64,000 nt of DNA, taken from Hyphomonas beringensis. Its GTDB lineage: Bacteria; Pseudomonadota; Alphaproteobacteria; Caulobacterales; Hyphomonadaceae. A program made the translations under genes and the position numbers. Positions 1-11,074 of the stretch are shown here, piece after piece (within the stretch, counting starts at the first letter, position 1; each line of letters opens with the position of its first letter). A model generated the notes under the pieces. The model was not told the origin of the DNA. It saw only the letters and a program-made list of their open reading frames with translations, and ran no database searches. The DNA lies in assembly GCF_000682755.1 (NCBI RefSeq), contig NZ_AWFF01000043.1:112421-176420 (forward strand), given 5' to 3'.

Positions 1-236
1 CCGGAAGCGAATATGACCGCGATCCGACGCGCATTGAGCACCAGGCGCGGATGATTACCTGCACACCAGACTTACTGCGCGTTGTACGAAAGCTGTCGGA
101 ATATGCCTCGGAAAATCCTGATGAATGCCCGGCCGAGCTGAAGCCGGTGGTTCAGCGCTGCGCCGCCATTCTGCGCTTTGTCTATCAAGTGACAGATGAG
201 GACACCGCGACTCCGTCTGTGGTCGCGGCAGAATAG
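1..236 (+). CDS. Hypothetical protein, C-terminal part (cut by window start)
   Basis: An open frame runs in from the left edge (first full codon at base 3) and stops at a TAG ending at 236. The visible 77 residues are hydrophilic with two short predicted helices, one around LLRVVRKLSEYASENP and one containing two cysteines. An ATG at 51 lies inside this frame, but codons upstream of it read as ordinary protein, so the gene probably starts outside the window. I do not recognise the family and assign no function. It converges on the VanZ-like gene with only 12 bases between the stops. Confidence 0.5.
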   Translation, partial: GSEYDRDPTRIEHQARMITCTPDLLRVVRKLSEYASENPDECPAELKPVVQRCAAILRFVYQVTDEDTATPSVVAAE

Positions 237-248
237 GCCTTTGATGTC

Positions 249-608
249 CTAGATTCTGCGCAGCAGCTTTGTGGCCAGAATGCCGCAGGCTGCTCCCGCC
301 GTGTTGGCCAAGGCATCAGCCACAGAGCCTTCGCGGCCGGCATCTCCCATGTCCTGGGCAACTTCCATGACCAAGCCATAAAAGATGGCAAGGATCAGGG
401 CATATAGCCCTCGCTTGGGCCCGAAGGCTGTAGCAAGCGTACCCGCCAGCACGAAATATGCTGCGAAATGCTTCACCTTGTCCGAAACTTGCGGGGCAGG
501 GACATCTGACGCCGCAGACAGGGAAAGATACGCGATCACGATGACGAGAATGATTGTGGCAATTACGGCCAGCGCTCTGATCAATTTGTGAGATAGCAGG
601 GCGCTCAT
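249..608 (-). CDS. VanZ-like family membrane protein
   Basis: A 119-residue protein with about four hydrophobic segments (roughly residues 9-31, 46-63, 67-85 and 101-116). The segment DKVKHFAAYF and the later MEVAQ fit the VanZ-like family, in which a conserved Asp/Lys/His precedes the second helix and an ExxQ lies in the third. VanZ of glycopeptide-resistance clusters gives low-level teicoplanin resistance, but most family members are chromosomal inner-membrane proteins of unknown role, and nothing nearby suggests antibiotic resistance. The ATG at 608 is about 100 bases from the divergent pepN start, so the two genes share a short divergent promoter region. Confidence 0.8.
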   Translation of the reverse strand: MSALLSHKLIRALAVIATIILVIVIAYLSLSAASDVPAPQVSDKVKHFAAYFVLAGTLATAFGPKRGLYALILAIFYGLVMEVAQDMGDAGREGSVADALANTAGAACGILATKLLRRI

Positions 609-710
609 GGGGATTCTTTCGTCTTCACTGCATGCACATAGCCGGTAGGCCTCGACGTGGCCAGTTGGAGACCCTAACTCAGAAGGGAAATCATTCCATC
701 TGGAGATATC

Positions 711-3287
711 ATGCGCACCGAAGCCCCCGTCGCGGTCAAGCTATCAGACTACACGCCTTATCCGTTCGAAGTTGAGCAGGTTGACCTGCGCTTCGACCTC
801 GATCCTGAAGACACGAGGGTACGAGCGGATCTCAAGATCAGGCGGACCGGGGACAAGAGTGCCGCGTTGGAACTGGATGGTGAGGCGCTGGAGCTTAAAT
901 CCATTGCTATTGATGGTACTGCGCTGGACAAGGGTGCCTATGAAGTCACGGAGTCTGGCCTCACGATCGCTTCTGTGCCGGATGAGTTCACACTGACGAC
1001 GGACGTGAAAATCGCGCCGGCAAGCAATACGGCGCTGTCCGGGCTTTATATGTCCGGTGGCCGTTTCTGCTCGCAGTGTGAGTCCGTCGGTTTCCGCCGC
1101 ATCACCTATTACCCGGACCGCCCGGATGTGATGAGCAGCTTCAAGGTCCGCATGACGGCTGACAAGGAAACCTGTCCGGTGCTGCTCTCCAACGGGACGC
1201 CTGGAGAGTCAGGGGATGCAGGCGATGGCCGCCATTTCGCCGTCTGGGACGATCCCCACAAGAAGCCATCCTATTTGTTCGCGCTCTGCGCAGGCGATTA
1301 CGACATCTACCGCGACCAGTTCACGACGATGAGTGGCAAGGTCATCGACCTGGCGATCCATGTCGACAAGGGCGATGCCGAACGCGCCGCCTGGGCCATG
1401 GACAGTCTGAAGCGCTCCATGAAGTGGGATGAGGAAACCTATGGCCGGGAATATGATCTCGGCGTGTTCAACATCGTTGCTGTCCGGGATTTCAATTTCG
1501 GCGCCATGGAGAACAAGGGGCTGAACATTTTCAACTCTGCCTATGTGCTGGCAGATGAGGCCTCTGCCACGGATGCGGACTTTGAAGCCATTGAGAGCAT
1601 TGTGGCGCATGAATATTTCCACAACTGGACCGGCAACCGGATTACCTGCCGTGACTGGTTCCAGCTATGCCTGAAGGAAGGCCTGACGGTCTTCCGTGAT
1701 CAGAATTTCTCCGCAGACATGCGGTCCCGTCCGGTGCAGCGCATCAAGGATGTTATCCGCCTGCGTGCGCGTCAGTTTGCCGAAGATGCCGGGCCGCTGG
1801 CACACTCGGTTCGTCCGGACACTTATGGCGCGATCGACAATCTCTACACGGCCACCGTCTATGAGAAGGGCGCTGAAATTATCGGTATGCTGCGCCGTAT
1901 GATCGGCGAAGAGACCTATCGCAAGGGGATGGACCTCTATTTTGAACGGCATGACGGGCAGGCCGTGACGATTGAAGATTTCTATGCCTGCTTTGAAAAG
2001 GTGAGCGGGCAGGACTTTACCCAGTTCCGCCGCTGGTACGCGCAGGCCGGAACCCCCGAAGTGACGGTTGAGGAAAACTGGAAAGCCGACAGCAACGAGA
2101 TCGAGATCACGTTGCGCCAGAAAACGCCTGCAACGCCGGGGCAGCCGGTCAAACAGCCTGTGCCCATTCCATTGAACATGGCGCTGCTGGATGAAGAGGG
2201 CAATCTTGCAGAATGGATGACCGTTCTGGAAGACGAAGAGGTGACGCTGACCTTTGATCTGCCGGATGGTACTGAGCGCCCGCTGGTGTCGGTAAACCGC
2301 GACTTTACTGCGCCGGTGCGTCTGGCGCGCTCGCTCAGCCGTGAAGACCGCCTGCAGCTCGTCCGTCTGGAAACAGACCCGTTCAATCAATGGGATGGGG
2401 TGCAGACCCTGGCCAAGGAAGAAATCCTCGCGCTGGCTGAAGGCAGCCAGGCCGAGCCGGACGCCGATCTGGTGGATGCTATCGCCACCGCCATTGAGGG
2501 CGCGCTGGGCGATCCGGCCTATGCCGCGCTGCTGACGCGCCTGCCGGATGTTGGCGAGATGTTTCTTGAGCGCCAGCCGGCCGATCCGGTCGCGCTGAAC
2601 AAGGCGAGAAAGAAACTGCAAAAGGCCGTGGCCGGTAAACTCGAAGACCTGATTATAAGTGTGCTGGGGCAACCGTCTCCGCAGCCCTTTGATCCGGGTG
2701 CCGAGCAGGCCGGAACACGTGCGCTGCGCACCGCTTTCATAACCCTGTTGGCAGGCTCTGGCCGTGAAGATGCCGATACGCATCTGCTGAAGCTGTATGA
2801 GGCAGCCCCGAACATGACAGAGAAGCTGGCGGCCTTGCGCGGTCTGGCAGGTCTGGAAGGGGAGGCGCGCGACAAGGCGCTGGCTGACTTTGAAGAAGCC
2901 TGGAAAACCAACCCTCTGGTCATGGACAAATGGTTCAGCGTGCAGGCCGTTACGGCGGATGCAGAAACAGTGGCCAAACTTGCGGCGCACAAGGATTTCG
3001 ATTTGCGCAATCCGAACCGCGTACGTTCTGTCGTTGCCGTATTTGCGATGCAGAATTTGTCGGCCTTCCATGCGCCGGATGGCTCCGGCTACAAGGTGGT
3101 TGAAGAGATTGTGCGGAAGGCGGACAAGGCCAATCCGTCGCTGGGCGCGCGCCTGCTGACCGCTTTCGAGCAATGGCGGGTTCTGGAGCCGCAGGCGCGG
3201 AGCGAAGCCGAGGCCTGTCTGCGCCGTCTGCAAGGCTCTGATTTGTCTAAGAATTCTGCCGACATCGTGGCCCGCGCGCTGGGCTGA
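711..3287 (+). CDS. pepN: Aminopeptidase N (M1 family)
   Basis: An 858-residue cytosolic zinc aminopeptidase that removes N-terminal residues from peptides during protein turnover. The exopeptidase motif GAMEN starts at residue 264; the zinc site is HEYFH (H300, H304, catalytic E301) with third ligand E323 in LKEGL, giving the M1 spacing HExxH-x18-E. Length is close to the 870-residue E. coli enzyme, and the whole PepN architecture (N-terminal beta domain, thermolysin-like domain, C-terminal helical domain from about residue 540) is present. The start ATG at 711 has no strong ribosome site but begins the conserved N-terminus. It precedes a PleC-like kinase, an order I recall from Caulobacter but could not check. 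Confidence 0.96.
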   Translation: MRTEAPVAVKLSDYTPYPFEVEQVDLRFDLDPEDTRVRADLKIRRTGDKSAALELDGEALELKSIAIDGTALDKGAYEVTESGLTIASVPDEFTLTTDVKIAPASNTALSGLYMSGGRFCSQCESVGFRRITYYPDRPDVMSSFKVRMTADKETCPVLLSNGTPGESGDAGDGRHFAVWDDPHKKPSYLFALCAGDYDIYRDQFTTMSGKVIDLAIHVDKGDAERAAWAMDSLKRSMKWDEETYGREYDLGVFNIVAVRDFNFGAMENKGLNIFNSAYVLADEASATDADFEAIESIVAHEYFHNWTGNRITCRDWFQLCLKEGLTVFRDQNFSADMRSRPVQRIKDVIRLRARQFAEDAGPLAHSVRPDTYGAIDNLYTATVYEKGAEIIGMLRRMIGEETYRKGMDLYFERHDGQAVTIEDFYACFEKVSGQDFTQFRRWYAQAGTPEVTVEENWKADSNEIEITLRQKTPATPGQPVKQPVPIPLNMALLDEEGNLAEWMTVLEDEEVTLTFDLPDGTERPLVSVNRDFTAPVRLARSLSREDRLQLVRLETDPFNQWDGVQTLAKEEILALAEGSQAEPDADLVDAIATAIEGALGDPAYAALLTRLPDVGEMFLERQPADPVALNKARKKLQKAVAGKLEDLIISVLGQPSPQPFDPGAEQAGTRALRTAFITLLAGSGREDADTHLLKLYEAAPNMTEKLAALRGLAGLEGEARDKALADFEEAWKTNPLVMDKWFSVQAVTADAETVAKLAAHKDFDLRNPNRVRSVVAVFAMQNLSAFHAPDGSGYKVVEEIVRKADKANPSLGARLLTAFEQWRVLEPQARSEAEACLRRLQGSDLSKNSADIVARALG

Positions 3288-3294
3288 CCTCAAT

Positions 3295-3328
3295 AAGGTT
3301 AACGAAATCGTCAGATTTCTTAACTTTT
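3295..3328 (+). terminator. AT-rich hairpin after pepN
   Basis: GGTTAA(C)GAAATC and GATTTCTTAAC pair around a GTCA loop with one bulged C, followed by TTTTG. It lies 8 bases after the pepN stop and 60 bases before the histidine kinase start, so it may be a weak intrinsic terminator. The stem is AT-rich and the T run is short, so a binding-site role for the inverted TTAAC halves is also possible. Confidence 0.4.
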
Positions 3329-3387
3329 GTGCAAGGATTACGTCAGACAAGGAAAGCTGAGCCCTTGTTTTTGTACGAAATGGGCAA

Positions 3388-5777
<2,390 letters not shown>

Positions 5778-5781
<4 letters not shown>

Positions 5782-6380
5782 GGGCGGATGTTCCAGCCAG
5801 TGATGCGGGCGTCGCCTGCGGTGATCTCCACTTCGCCCCACGCTCCTGTTTTCAGTTTGCGATCAAGGTCTTCCGGCTTGTTCTGGATGACATCCGGCAG
5901 GAAGCGGGCGATGCCGTTTGATGTGACAACCAGAATATTGGCATCATTATCCAGCGTTGATGCGCGGTGCAGGAAATCTGCCCAAGCGGCTTTCAGCGCC
6001 TTCGGGTCCACCAGCCATCCATCCGGAGGGGTCGCATCCTCGTCCCAGGCGGTCAGCGCCGCTTCGCCGAGGCGCGCGATGACCTTGTCTTCCGGCTGGT
6101 TTTCATCCGGGCCATAGTCGATTTCTGTCAGGAAGGGTAGGATCAGCAGGGCCGGTGATCCTGTCCGCATACCAATGATGGCGCGCGCAGTTGCCCGAGT
6201 GCGCTGCAGGGGAGAGCAGAAGGCCGCATGGACGATCAGCTCGGAGAAATGTTCCGCCAGGGCGCGGGCCTGATCCTGCCCCGAAGAGGATAGCGGAAGG
6301 TCCGTTCGTCCACCGACGCGCGTAACGGTATCGCCCTTGTCGAATGTGTTGCCGTGGCGGATGACATAGATGCGGGCCAT
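5778..6380 (-). CDS. Histidine phosphatase (phosphoglycerate mutase-like) family protein
   Basis: A 200-residue protein beginning MARIYVIRHG, with the catalytic RHG motif (R8, H9, G10) and the second arginine motif CSPLQRTRAT around residue 55-63. The ATG at 6380 is chosen because it is followed at once by the family's first strand and lies 2 bases after the kdsB stop; longer reading into kdsB is not family-like. The second catalytic histidine that normally sits in an S-H-G motif near the C-terminus is replaced by N155 in VTSNGIARF, so catalysis may be weak or altered. Substrate unknown. It is last in a minus-strand run lipoprotein-kdsB-phosphatase. The stop overlaps the kinase stop by 4 bases. 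Confidence 0.88.
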
Positions 6381-6382
6381 GC

Positions 6383-7192
6383 CTATGCCTCCAGCGGGTC
6401 GCCATGTGCGGCGATCAGACGTTCGGCCAGGGCGACATCTTCGGGTGCATCGATGCCCGGTATGGCGATACGGTCCGGCTCCACCTCCACACACTGGATG
6501 CTCATCCCGTTCTCCAGGAAGCGTAGCTGTTCAAGGCCTTCGAGCTGTTCATAATTGCCTTCCGGCAAGCTGACATATTTGCGCAAGGCAGGCAGGCGGT
6601 AGGCATACAGACCAATATGACGGCAGACCGGGGAGAGGGGGCCTTTCTCCCGCAACGCGGCTTCCTTGCGGATGGCTGGGATCAGGTTTTTAGAGAACCA
6701 CAGGGCCCGGCCCTTGCTGTCATGTGCCAGGGTTGTGCCTGAGAAGGGGGTCGTCTTCTTGTGTTCGCGGAAGTCATCCAATGCCTGCCAGGAGAGACGG
6801 ACATACGGTGTTGCAGCATCTGCCCCGGAGTCAGCCGCGGCTTTCGCAACGGCTACAACATGGCTTGGCGGGGTGAACGGAGAATCCCCCTGCAAATTCA
6901 CGATGACATCTGGTGTCATGCCCAGCGCATCAACGGCCGCCAGTGCGCGGTCTGTGCCTGATGGGACATCCGGATGGGTCATGACCGTCTGAATGCCCAG
7001 CTCCCGGCAATGGCTGGCGATGCGCTCATCATCGGTGGCGACAATGCTGGTTGCGTCTTCCAGCGCGTCGGCAGCCCGGGCAGCCATGGCGGCAACGCGG
7101 CTGACCATTGTGCGGCCAGCGATTTCAACAAGCGGCTTGCCCGGAAAGCGGGTTGAGCCATAGCGGGCGGGAACGACAATCAGGGTCTTCAT
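6383..7192 (-). CDS. kdsB: 3-deoxy-manno-octulosonate cytidylyltransferase
   Basis: A 269-residue CMP-KDO synthetase that activates KDO with CTP for lipid A/LPS core assembly in the cytoplasm. The N-terminus VVPARYGSTRFPGKPL is the nucleotide-binding signature, and NLQGDSPF and the C-terminal AIPGIDAPEDVA match the family. It is about 20 residues longer than E. coli KdsB, within the range of alphaproteobacterial proteins. The start ATG at 7192 is 10 bases after the lipoprotein stop, so the genes are probably cotranscribed. Its presence implies a KDO-containing LPS, consistent with the LpxR-type protein at 40.7 kb. Confidence 0.95.
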   Translation of the reverse strand: MKTLIVVPARYGSTRFPGKPLVEIAGRTMVSRVAAMAARAADALEDATSIVATDDERIASHCRELGIQTVMTHPDVPSGTDRALAAVDALGMTPDVIVNLQGDSPFTPPSHVVAVAKAAADSGADAATPYVRLSWQALDDFREHKKTTPFSGTTLAHDSKGRALWFSKNLIPAIRKEAALREKGPLSPVCRHIGLYAYRLPALRKYVSLPEGNYEQLEGLEQLRFLENGMSIQCVEVEPDRIAIPGIDAPEDVALAERLIAAHGDPLEA

Positions 7193-7202
7193 GAGCGCCG
7201 TG

Positions 7203-7646
7203 TTACATGCTTTGCGAGCGATTGCCTACGTCATCCCGCATGTCCTGCATCAGGCCAATGATGGGGGCGACCCATTCCAGGGCATCCTCGCTGACGCCTT
7301 CTTCGCGCAGGAAGCCTGTCAGGGCCGGCACGAATTCCTCGCTGCGGCCGCATTCGTCCACAGCCTGCTGCAGTTCCGGCAGGACGATGGTCTGGAAGCT
7401 GTCGGCGAAGCGCTGAAGGTCATCTGCGCGTGACATCAATTGTATGGTCGCAAATGTGTTGAGATCGCCCTCTGCATTGGTCAAGCGGCGCAGATCATTG
7501 ATGATGAAGCGATTTTCGGAGGCAAATTTCCGCAGAATGCGGTCTGTCTTGTAGTCCACCCATTCCTGTGTGCACGGCTTGGGGGTGGTGGCGCAGCCAG
7601 CAAGCGGCACGACGGATATGGCCAGAATGAGAAACAGGCGTTTCAT
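7203..7646 (-). CDS. Putative lipoprotein, unknown family
   Basis: A 147-residue protein with a lipoprotein signal: positively charged start, hydrophobic run and lipobox LAGC with C18 as the expected lipidated residue. The mature part is mostly helical and carries two further cysteines (around CTQEW and DECGR). I do not recognise a domain. It is the first gene of the run lipoprotein-kdsB-histidine phosphatase, so an envelope role is plausible, but this is context only. A GGAGGCAC-type ribosome site precedes the ATG. Confidence 0.75.
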   Translation of the reverse strand: MKRLFLILAISVVPLAGCATTPKPCTQEWVDYKTDRILRKFASENRFIINDLRRLTNAEGDLNTFATIQLMSRADDLQRFADSFQTIVLPELQQAVDECGRSEEFVPALTGFLREEGVSEDALEWVAPIIGLMQDMRDDVGNRSQSM

Positions 7647-7727
7647 GCAGTGCCTCCAGAGTGAAAATGTGTGGTTTTCATCCTAGCGGGGAGCGCTGTT
7701 GGCGCAAAGCATTCCTCTGCACAGGCA

Positions 7728-7762
7728 AGAAAAAGGCCCCAGCGCATTTCTGCGCCGGGGCC
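7728..7762 (-). terminator. Intrinsic terminator of the BlaR1-like gene
   Basis: On the minus strand GGCCCCGGCGC and GCGCTGGGGCC form an 11-bp stem with one mismatch around a 6-base loop, followed by TTTTTCTT. It lies 40 bases after the stop of the M56 gene at 7802. Confidence 0.85.
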
Positions 7763-7801
7763 GACATCCAACGGGTGTTCCGTGCAACACCCGAAGGGGG
7801 A

Positions 7802-9784
7802 TCAGTCTTCCGTGTGGCTGGTGCGCGACTCGGTCTTCATTTTCCAGGTGCTCTTGCTTTTGCCTTCGGCCTTCTTGCGGAAGGTTTCTTTCTCTTTTTC
7901 ATCCAGCTTGGGGTTGGACATCACTGCATTCATGGTGCTGCTGGTTGTCAGTGTCTCGGGGCCGCCTTTGACGCAGGCGATCTTCACTTTGAGTGGTTTA
8001 CCGTCATGCGCCTTGCCGCCCACTTTCTCCATGATGCGGGTTTCGCCGTCTGACAGCTTGGCATCCTTGCATTCTTCCACGAGGTCCGTGAGCGCGAGGT
8101 GCGTGCCCTCGATACTGGCGTGGAAGTCATCGCCATACTCTCTTTCAATGCGCTCTTCCAGCTCATCGGCATGGGCCTCTATACGGTCCTGGATCTCTTC
8201 TATCCGGGGTTCCATGCGGTCCACCCAGGCTTCAGTTCTGGCTTCGACGCGATCAGAAATGGCTTCGGCCCGTGCTGACATGACTTCAGCGTGAACTTCC
8301 CATTGCTTGGCCTGTTCCTCGATCTTTTTGGACCAAGCTTCCCACTCTTCATCCGTCTTCGGCATATTTTCTTCATCGAACTCAAAGGCAAATTCGATCT
8401 TGCTTTTAAGGTCTTCATCAAGGCCTGCAAAGTCGAGCTCAAGTGCGGGCATTTCAGCGAGAACCTTCTCCAACTCAGCGGTTTCGGCTTCGATTTTTAC
8501 CGTCAGAGTCTTGATCTCATCATCGAGGCCCGGGGGCAGGCCGTGGCCTTCCATCGGATCGCGAAGGAGAACGATTTGGCGGTCTTCGACCTTCTTGCCG
8601 TTGATATAGACCGTTCCGGATTCCAGCATCAGGCTTTCAGAGGTGCTGTCTCCTGCCAATTCTGTTGTCTGTTCTTCAGCGGTTGCCGTTGTGCATGCCG
8701 TGACCACAAGCGCGGCACTTCCAAGGATGCCGGCGAGGCCTGCGCCCATCAGGCGGCGCGAGCGGGAAGGAGTTGGATTGGTCATTCTGATCATTCTTTC
8801 TTTCAAGGCATGGGTCAGGGGCAGACTGGCTGCAGCCGTCAGGCGTTCAGGCAAAGTGATCTGAACGGCCTTGAGCAGGGTCTGTCCGTAGGCGTGGGGT
8901 GTCGCAGCGCCCGAGTTCAGCACGTCGCTATCGCAAGCGGCTTCCTGGTCTGTGCGAAAAGCACGGCGGGCGTAATAGGCAAGTGGATTGAACCACAGGC
9001 AGGCCACAACAATTTCCGACACCTGAAGAGCCCACAAATCCGCGCGTTTGACGTGGGTCAGCTCATGCGCCAGAGCAGCGCGTTGCTGGGTGTGGCTATA
9101 GTCCTGTTCGAACCAGGCGGGCAGCAGCACGGTCGGGCGCAGCAGGCCGGAGACCAGAGGACCAGAGGAAATGAAGCTGGTCGCAATTTGCGGCATACGC
9201 TTCAGGCCCACCTGACGGGCAACATCTTCTGCCAGGGCCTGCAGGGCAGGGGAGGCTGGCTGTTCCTCGCGGCGCAATGTCTGCATGAAGGTGTGATGGG
9301 CAAGCCAGCTGCGGGTCATCATGTAAATCGCCCCACCAGCCCACAGAGTAAGGACAAAGGTCCAGAAGACACCATCTGTCAGGAAGCTCATCAAGTCGGC
9401 CAGGCCGGTTGATCCGCTCTCTGTTGAATGAGTCACCACGTGTGTTGACGTGATCTCTGGGGCTGGTGGGGCCGGGATCGCCTGGAAGGTAGAGCCATTG
9501 ACTTCAGGTGAATGTACAATGGCGGGGGCGTCACCAGGCGTCCCGGTCATTGCCAGGCTGGACGCAGGAGAGATCCCCTGAAGACCCGGCAAAGACACTG
9601 GGGATGAGATGGGCGGCAGGATCAGGCGGATGACAGGTATCGCCCACAAGGCGTAGGCGACGCCCGCGCCGAACTGACGTGCGATGAACTGCCGGCTGGC
9701 GAGAACCAGCGCGAAGAGCACAGATACGGCGATGACTGTCTGGACGGCATAGGCCGTGTCGAAGGTGTTCAGTGCGGTGATCAT
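7802..9784 (-). CDS. M56-family metallopeptidase, BlaR1/MecR1-like signal transducer
   Basis: A 660-residue membrane protein. Hydrophobic segments near residues 12-30, 42-58, 137-157 and 345-367 frame a cytoplasmic zinc protease with HELTH (H240, E241, H244) and likely third ligand E281 in QEAACD. In BlaR1/MecR1 this protease triggers loss of the BlaI repressor on ligand sensing. Instead of a penicillin-binding sensor, residues from about 370 form an acidic, Glu/Lys-rich region with a long coiled coil (roughly 425-580), so the stimulus is unlikely to be a beta-lactam bound covalently. The gene overlaps the BlaI-like gene by 4 bases (ATGA), showing translational coupling. No beta-lactamase is next to it. 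Confidence 0.88.
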   Translation of the reverse strand: MITALNTFDTAYAVQTVIAVSVLFALVLASRQFIARQFGAGVAYALWAIPVIRLILPPISSPVSLPGLQGISPASSLAMTGTPGDAPAIVHSPEVNGSTFQAIPAPPAPEITSTHVVTHSTESGSTGLADLMSFLTDGVFWTFVLTLWAGGAIYMMTRSWLAHHTFMQTLRREEQPASPALQALAEDVARQVGLKRMPQIATSFISSGPLVSGLLRPTVLLPAWFEQDYSHTQQRAALAHELTHVKRADLWALQVSEIVVACLWFNPLAYYARRAFRTDQEAACDSDVLNSGAATPHAYGQTLLKAVQITLPERLTAAASLPLTHALKERMIRMTNPTPSRSRRLMGAGLAGILGSAALVVTACTTATAEEQTTELAGDSTSESLMLESGTVYINGKKVEDRQIVLLRDPMEGHGLPPGLDDEIKTLTVKIEAETAELEKVLAEMPALELDFAGLDEDLKSKIEFAFEFDEENMPKTDEEWEAWSKKIEEQAKQWEVHAEVMSARAEAISDRVEARTEAWVDRMEPRIEEIQDRIEAHADELEERIEREYGDDFHASIEGTHLALTDLVEECKDAKLSDGETRIMEKVGGKAHDGKPLKVKIACVKGGPETLTTSSTMNAVMSNPKLDEKEKETFRKKAEGKSKSTWKMKTESRTSHTED

Positions 9785-10143
9785 TTCTTCAACTCCCCCA
9801 GAAGCTTTTCAAGTTCGGCAATGTCATCGGCCGTCAGGCCATTCGTATCTGCAAGATGCGCAACAAGCGGTGCGGCCCGGCCGGAAAAAACCCGGTCAAC
9901 AAACTGACGTGCGGCGCTGGCCTTGTAAGACCCCTCTTCAATAAGCGGGTAGTACAGGTAGCGTCGGCCATCCTCTTCGGTACGCAAGGCACCTTTCTCA
10001 ACAAGACGTGCCAGCAGGGTTTTAACCGTCCGGCTGGTCCAGTCTTTCTCGTCTCCGAGGGCGTCGTGGACATCCGTGGCCGCAAGACCAGGCTTGTCCC
10101 ACAGCACACTCATTACATCGAGTTCAGCAGCAGATATTTTCAT
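9781..10143 (-). CDS. BlaI/MecI/CopY-family transcriptional repressor
   Basis: A 120-residue winged-helix repressor. The N-terminal ISAAELDVMSVLW and the recognition region DWTSRTVKTLLARLVEKGAL are typical of the BlaI/MecI family, and the C-terminal helices form the dimerisation part. It is coupled to the M56 protease gene downstream, which is expected to relieve its repression. A palindromic TACA/TGTA operator lies just upstream (10163-10194), suggesting autoregulation and possible control of the divergent DUF4197 lipoprotein gene. Confidence 0.93.
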   Translation of the reverse strand: MKISAAELDVMSVLWDKPGLAATDVHDALGDEKDWTSRTVKTLLARLVEKGALRTEEDGRRYLYYPLIEEGSYKASAARQFVDRVFSGRAAPLVAHLADTNGLTADDIAELEKLLGELKK

Positions 10144-10162
10144 CGTGTAGATCCCCTCTCTG

Positions 10163-10194
10163 GACTACATGTGTAGTCGATACACATGACTACA
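10163..10194. promoter_or_regulatory. Predicted BlaI-type operator
   Basis: GACTACATGTGTAGTC (10163-10178) is a dyad with arms GACTACA and TGTAGTC around TG. A second GACTACA arm lies at 10188-10194, so the TGTAGTC arm may pair with either. BlaI/MecI repressors recognise TACA/TGTA dyads, and this one sits 20 bases upstream of the BlaI-like start. Binding is inferred from the family. Confidence 0.75.
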
Positions 10195-10336
10195 GGCGTG
10201 GTCAATGGGATTCTTGTGACAAGCTCGTAAGGTTTTGCACTCTGCACATTGCTTGCCAACACGGCTTCAAAAGGAAAGCACCGTCGAGTACGGTCATATG
10301 ACTCGCCGTATTCACGGCGATTCCGGGAGGTTGGTC

Positions 10337-11074
10337 ATGAAGCGTGTCATTCTCGCCGCGGCCTGTCTGGCTGTGATGCCAGCAGGGTGCGCGACCACGG
10401 GCAGTACGGGGGATTTCGGACGTGTGTTGGGTGATGTGCTGGGCCAGCCCTCCAGTCAGGGGCCGCTCACCCAGGCGGAAATCGATGCCGGCCTACGTGA
10501 GGCGCTGACGATCGGGACCAATCAGGTTGCCCGACAATTGGGCCGGACAAATGGCTATTTTGGTGACCCGAAAATCCGCATACCTTTGCCCGGAACATAT
10601 CGAGACATTCAGTCTTCCCTGTCAAAGATAGGCGCAAGTGGGCCGCTCGATGATCTGGAATTGCGCATGAACCGGGCTGCCGAGGCGGCTGTACCGGAAG
10701 GTAGGGCGCTAATCCTTGGCGCCATTCGCCAGATGACCATCCAGGATGCTGTGCAGATATTGAAAGGCGGACACACCGCCGCGACAGATTATCTGCGCGC
10801 CCGGACAGAACCGCAATTGCGTGCGTCGTTTACACCTTATGTGAGAACGTCCCTTGCAGAAGCAGGCGCTTTCACGTCACTTGAACAAGTAGCCTCAAAT
10901 TATGGTGTGGGAGGTGTCACGTCATCCCTTCAGGGGGAACTGACCAATCATGCTGTAACTCTGGGGCTGGACGGCATGTTTTATTATGTGGCGCAGGAGG
11001 AGAAGAAGATTCGCGAGAATCCGCTTGCCAGAACGACTGACCTGCTGCGCCGTGTTTTCGGGGCTTATAGCTGA
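10337..11074 (+). CDS. DUF4197-family lipoprotein
   Basis: A 245-residue predicted lipoprotein; signal peptide ends in the lipobox PAGC with C18. The rest matches the DUF4197 pattern: GLREALTIGTNQVARQLG near the start, the segment PLPGTYRDIQSSLSKIG, and the C-terminal LDGMFYYVAQEEKKIRENP. The family is periplasmic, of unknown function. The ATG at 10337 is chosen because it opens the signal peptide and follows GGGAGG. It is divergent from the BlaI/M56 pair and may share its operator. Its stop overlaps the next gene's start (TGATG), so it is probably coupled to the alpha/beta hydrolase. Confidence 0.85.
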   Translation: MKRVILAAACLAVMPAGCATTGSTGDFGRVLGDVLGQPSSQGPLTQAEIDAGLREALTIGTNQVARQLGRTNGYFGDPKIRIPLPGTYRDIQSSLSKIGASGPLDDLELRMNRAAEAAVPEGRALILGAIRQMTIQDAVQILKGGHTAATDYLRARTEPQLRASFTPYVRTSLAEAGAFTSLEQVASNYGVGGVTSSLQGELTNHAVTLGLDGMFYYVAQEEKKIRENPLARTTDLLRRVFGAYS

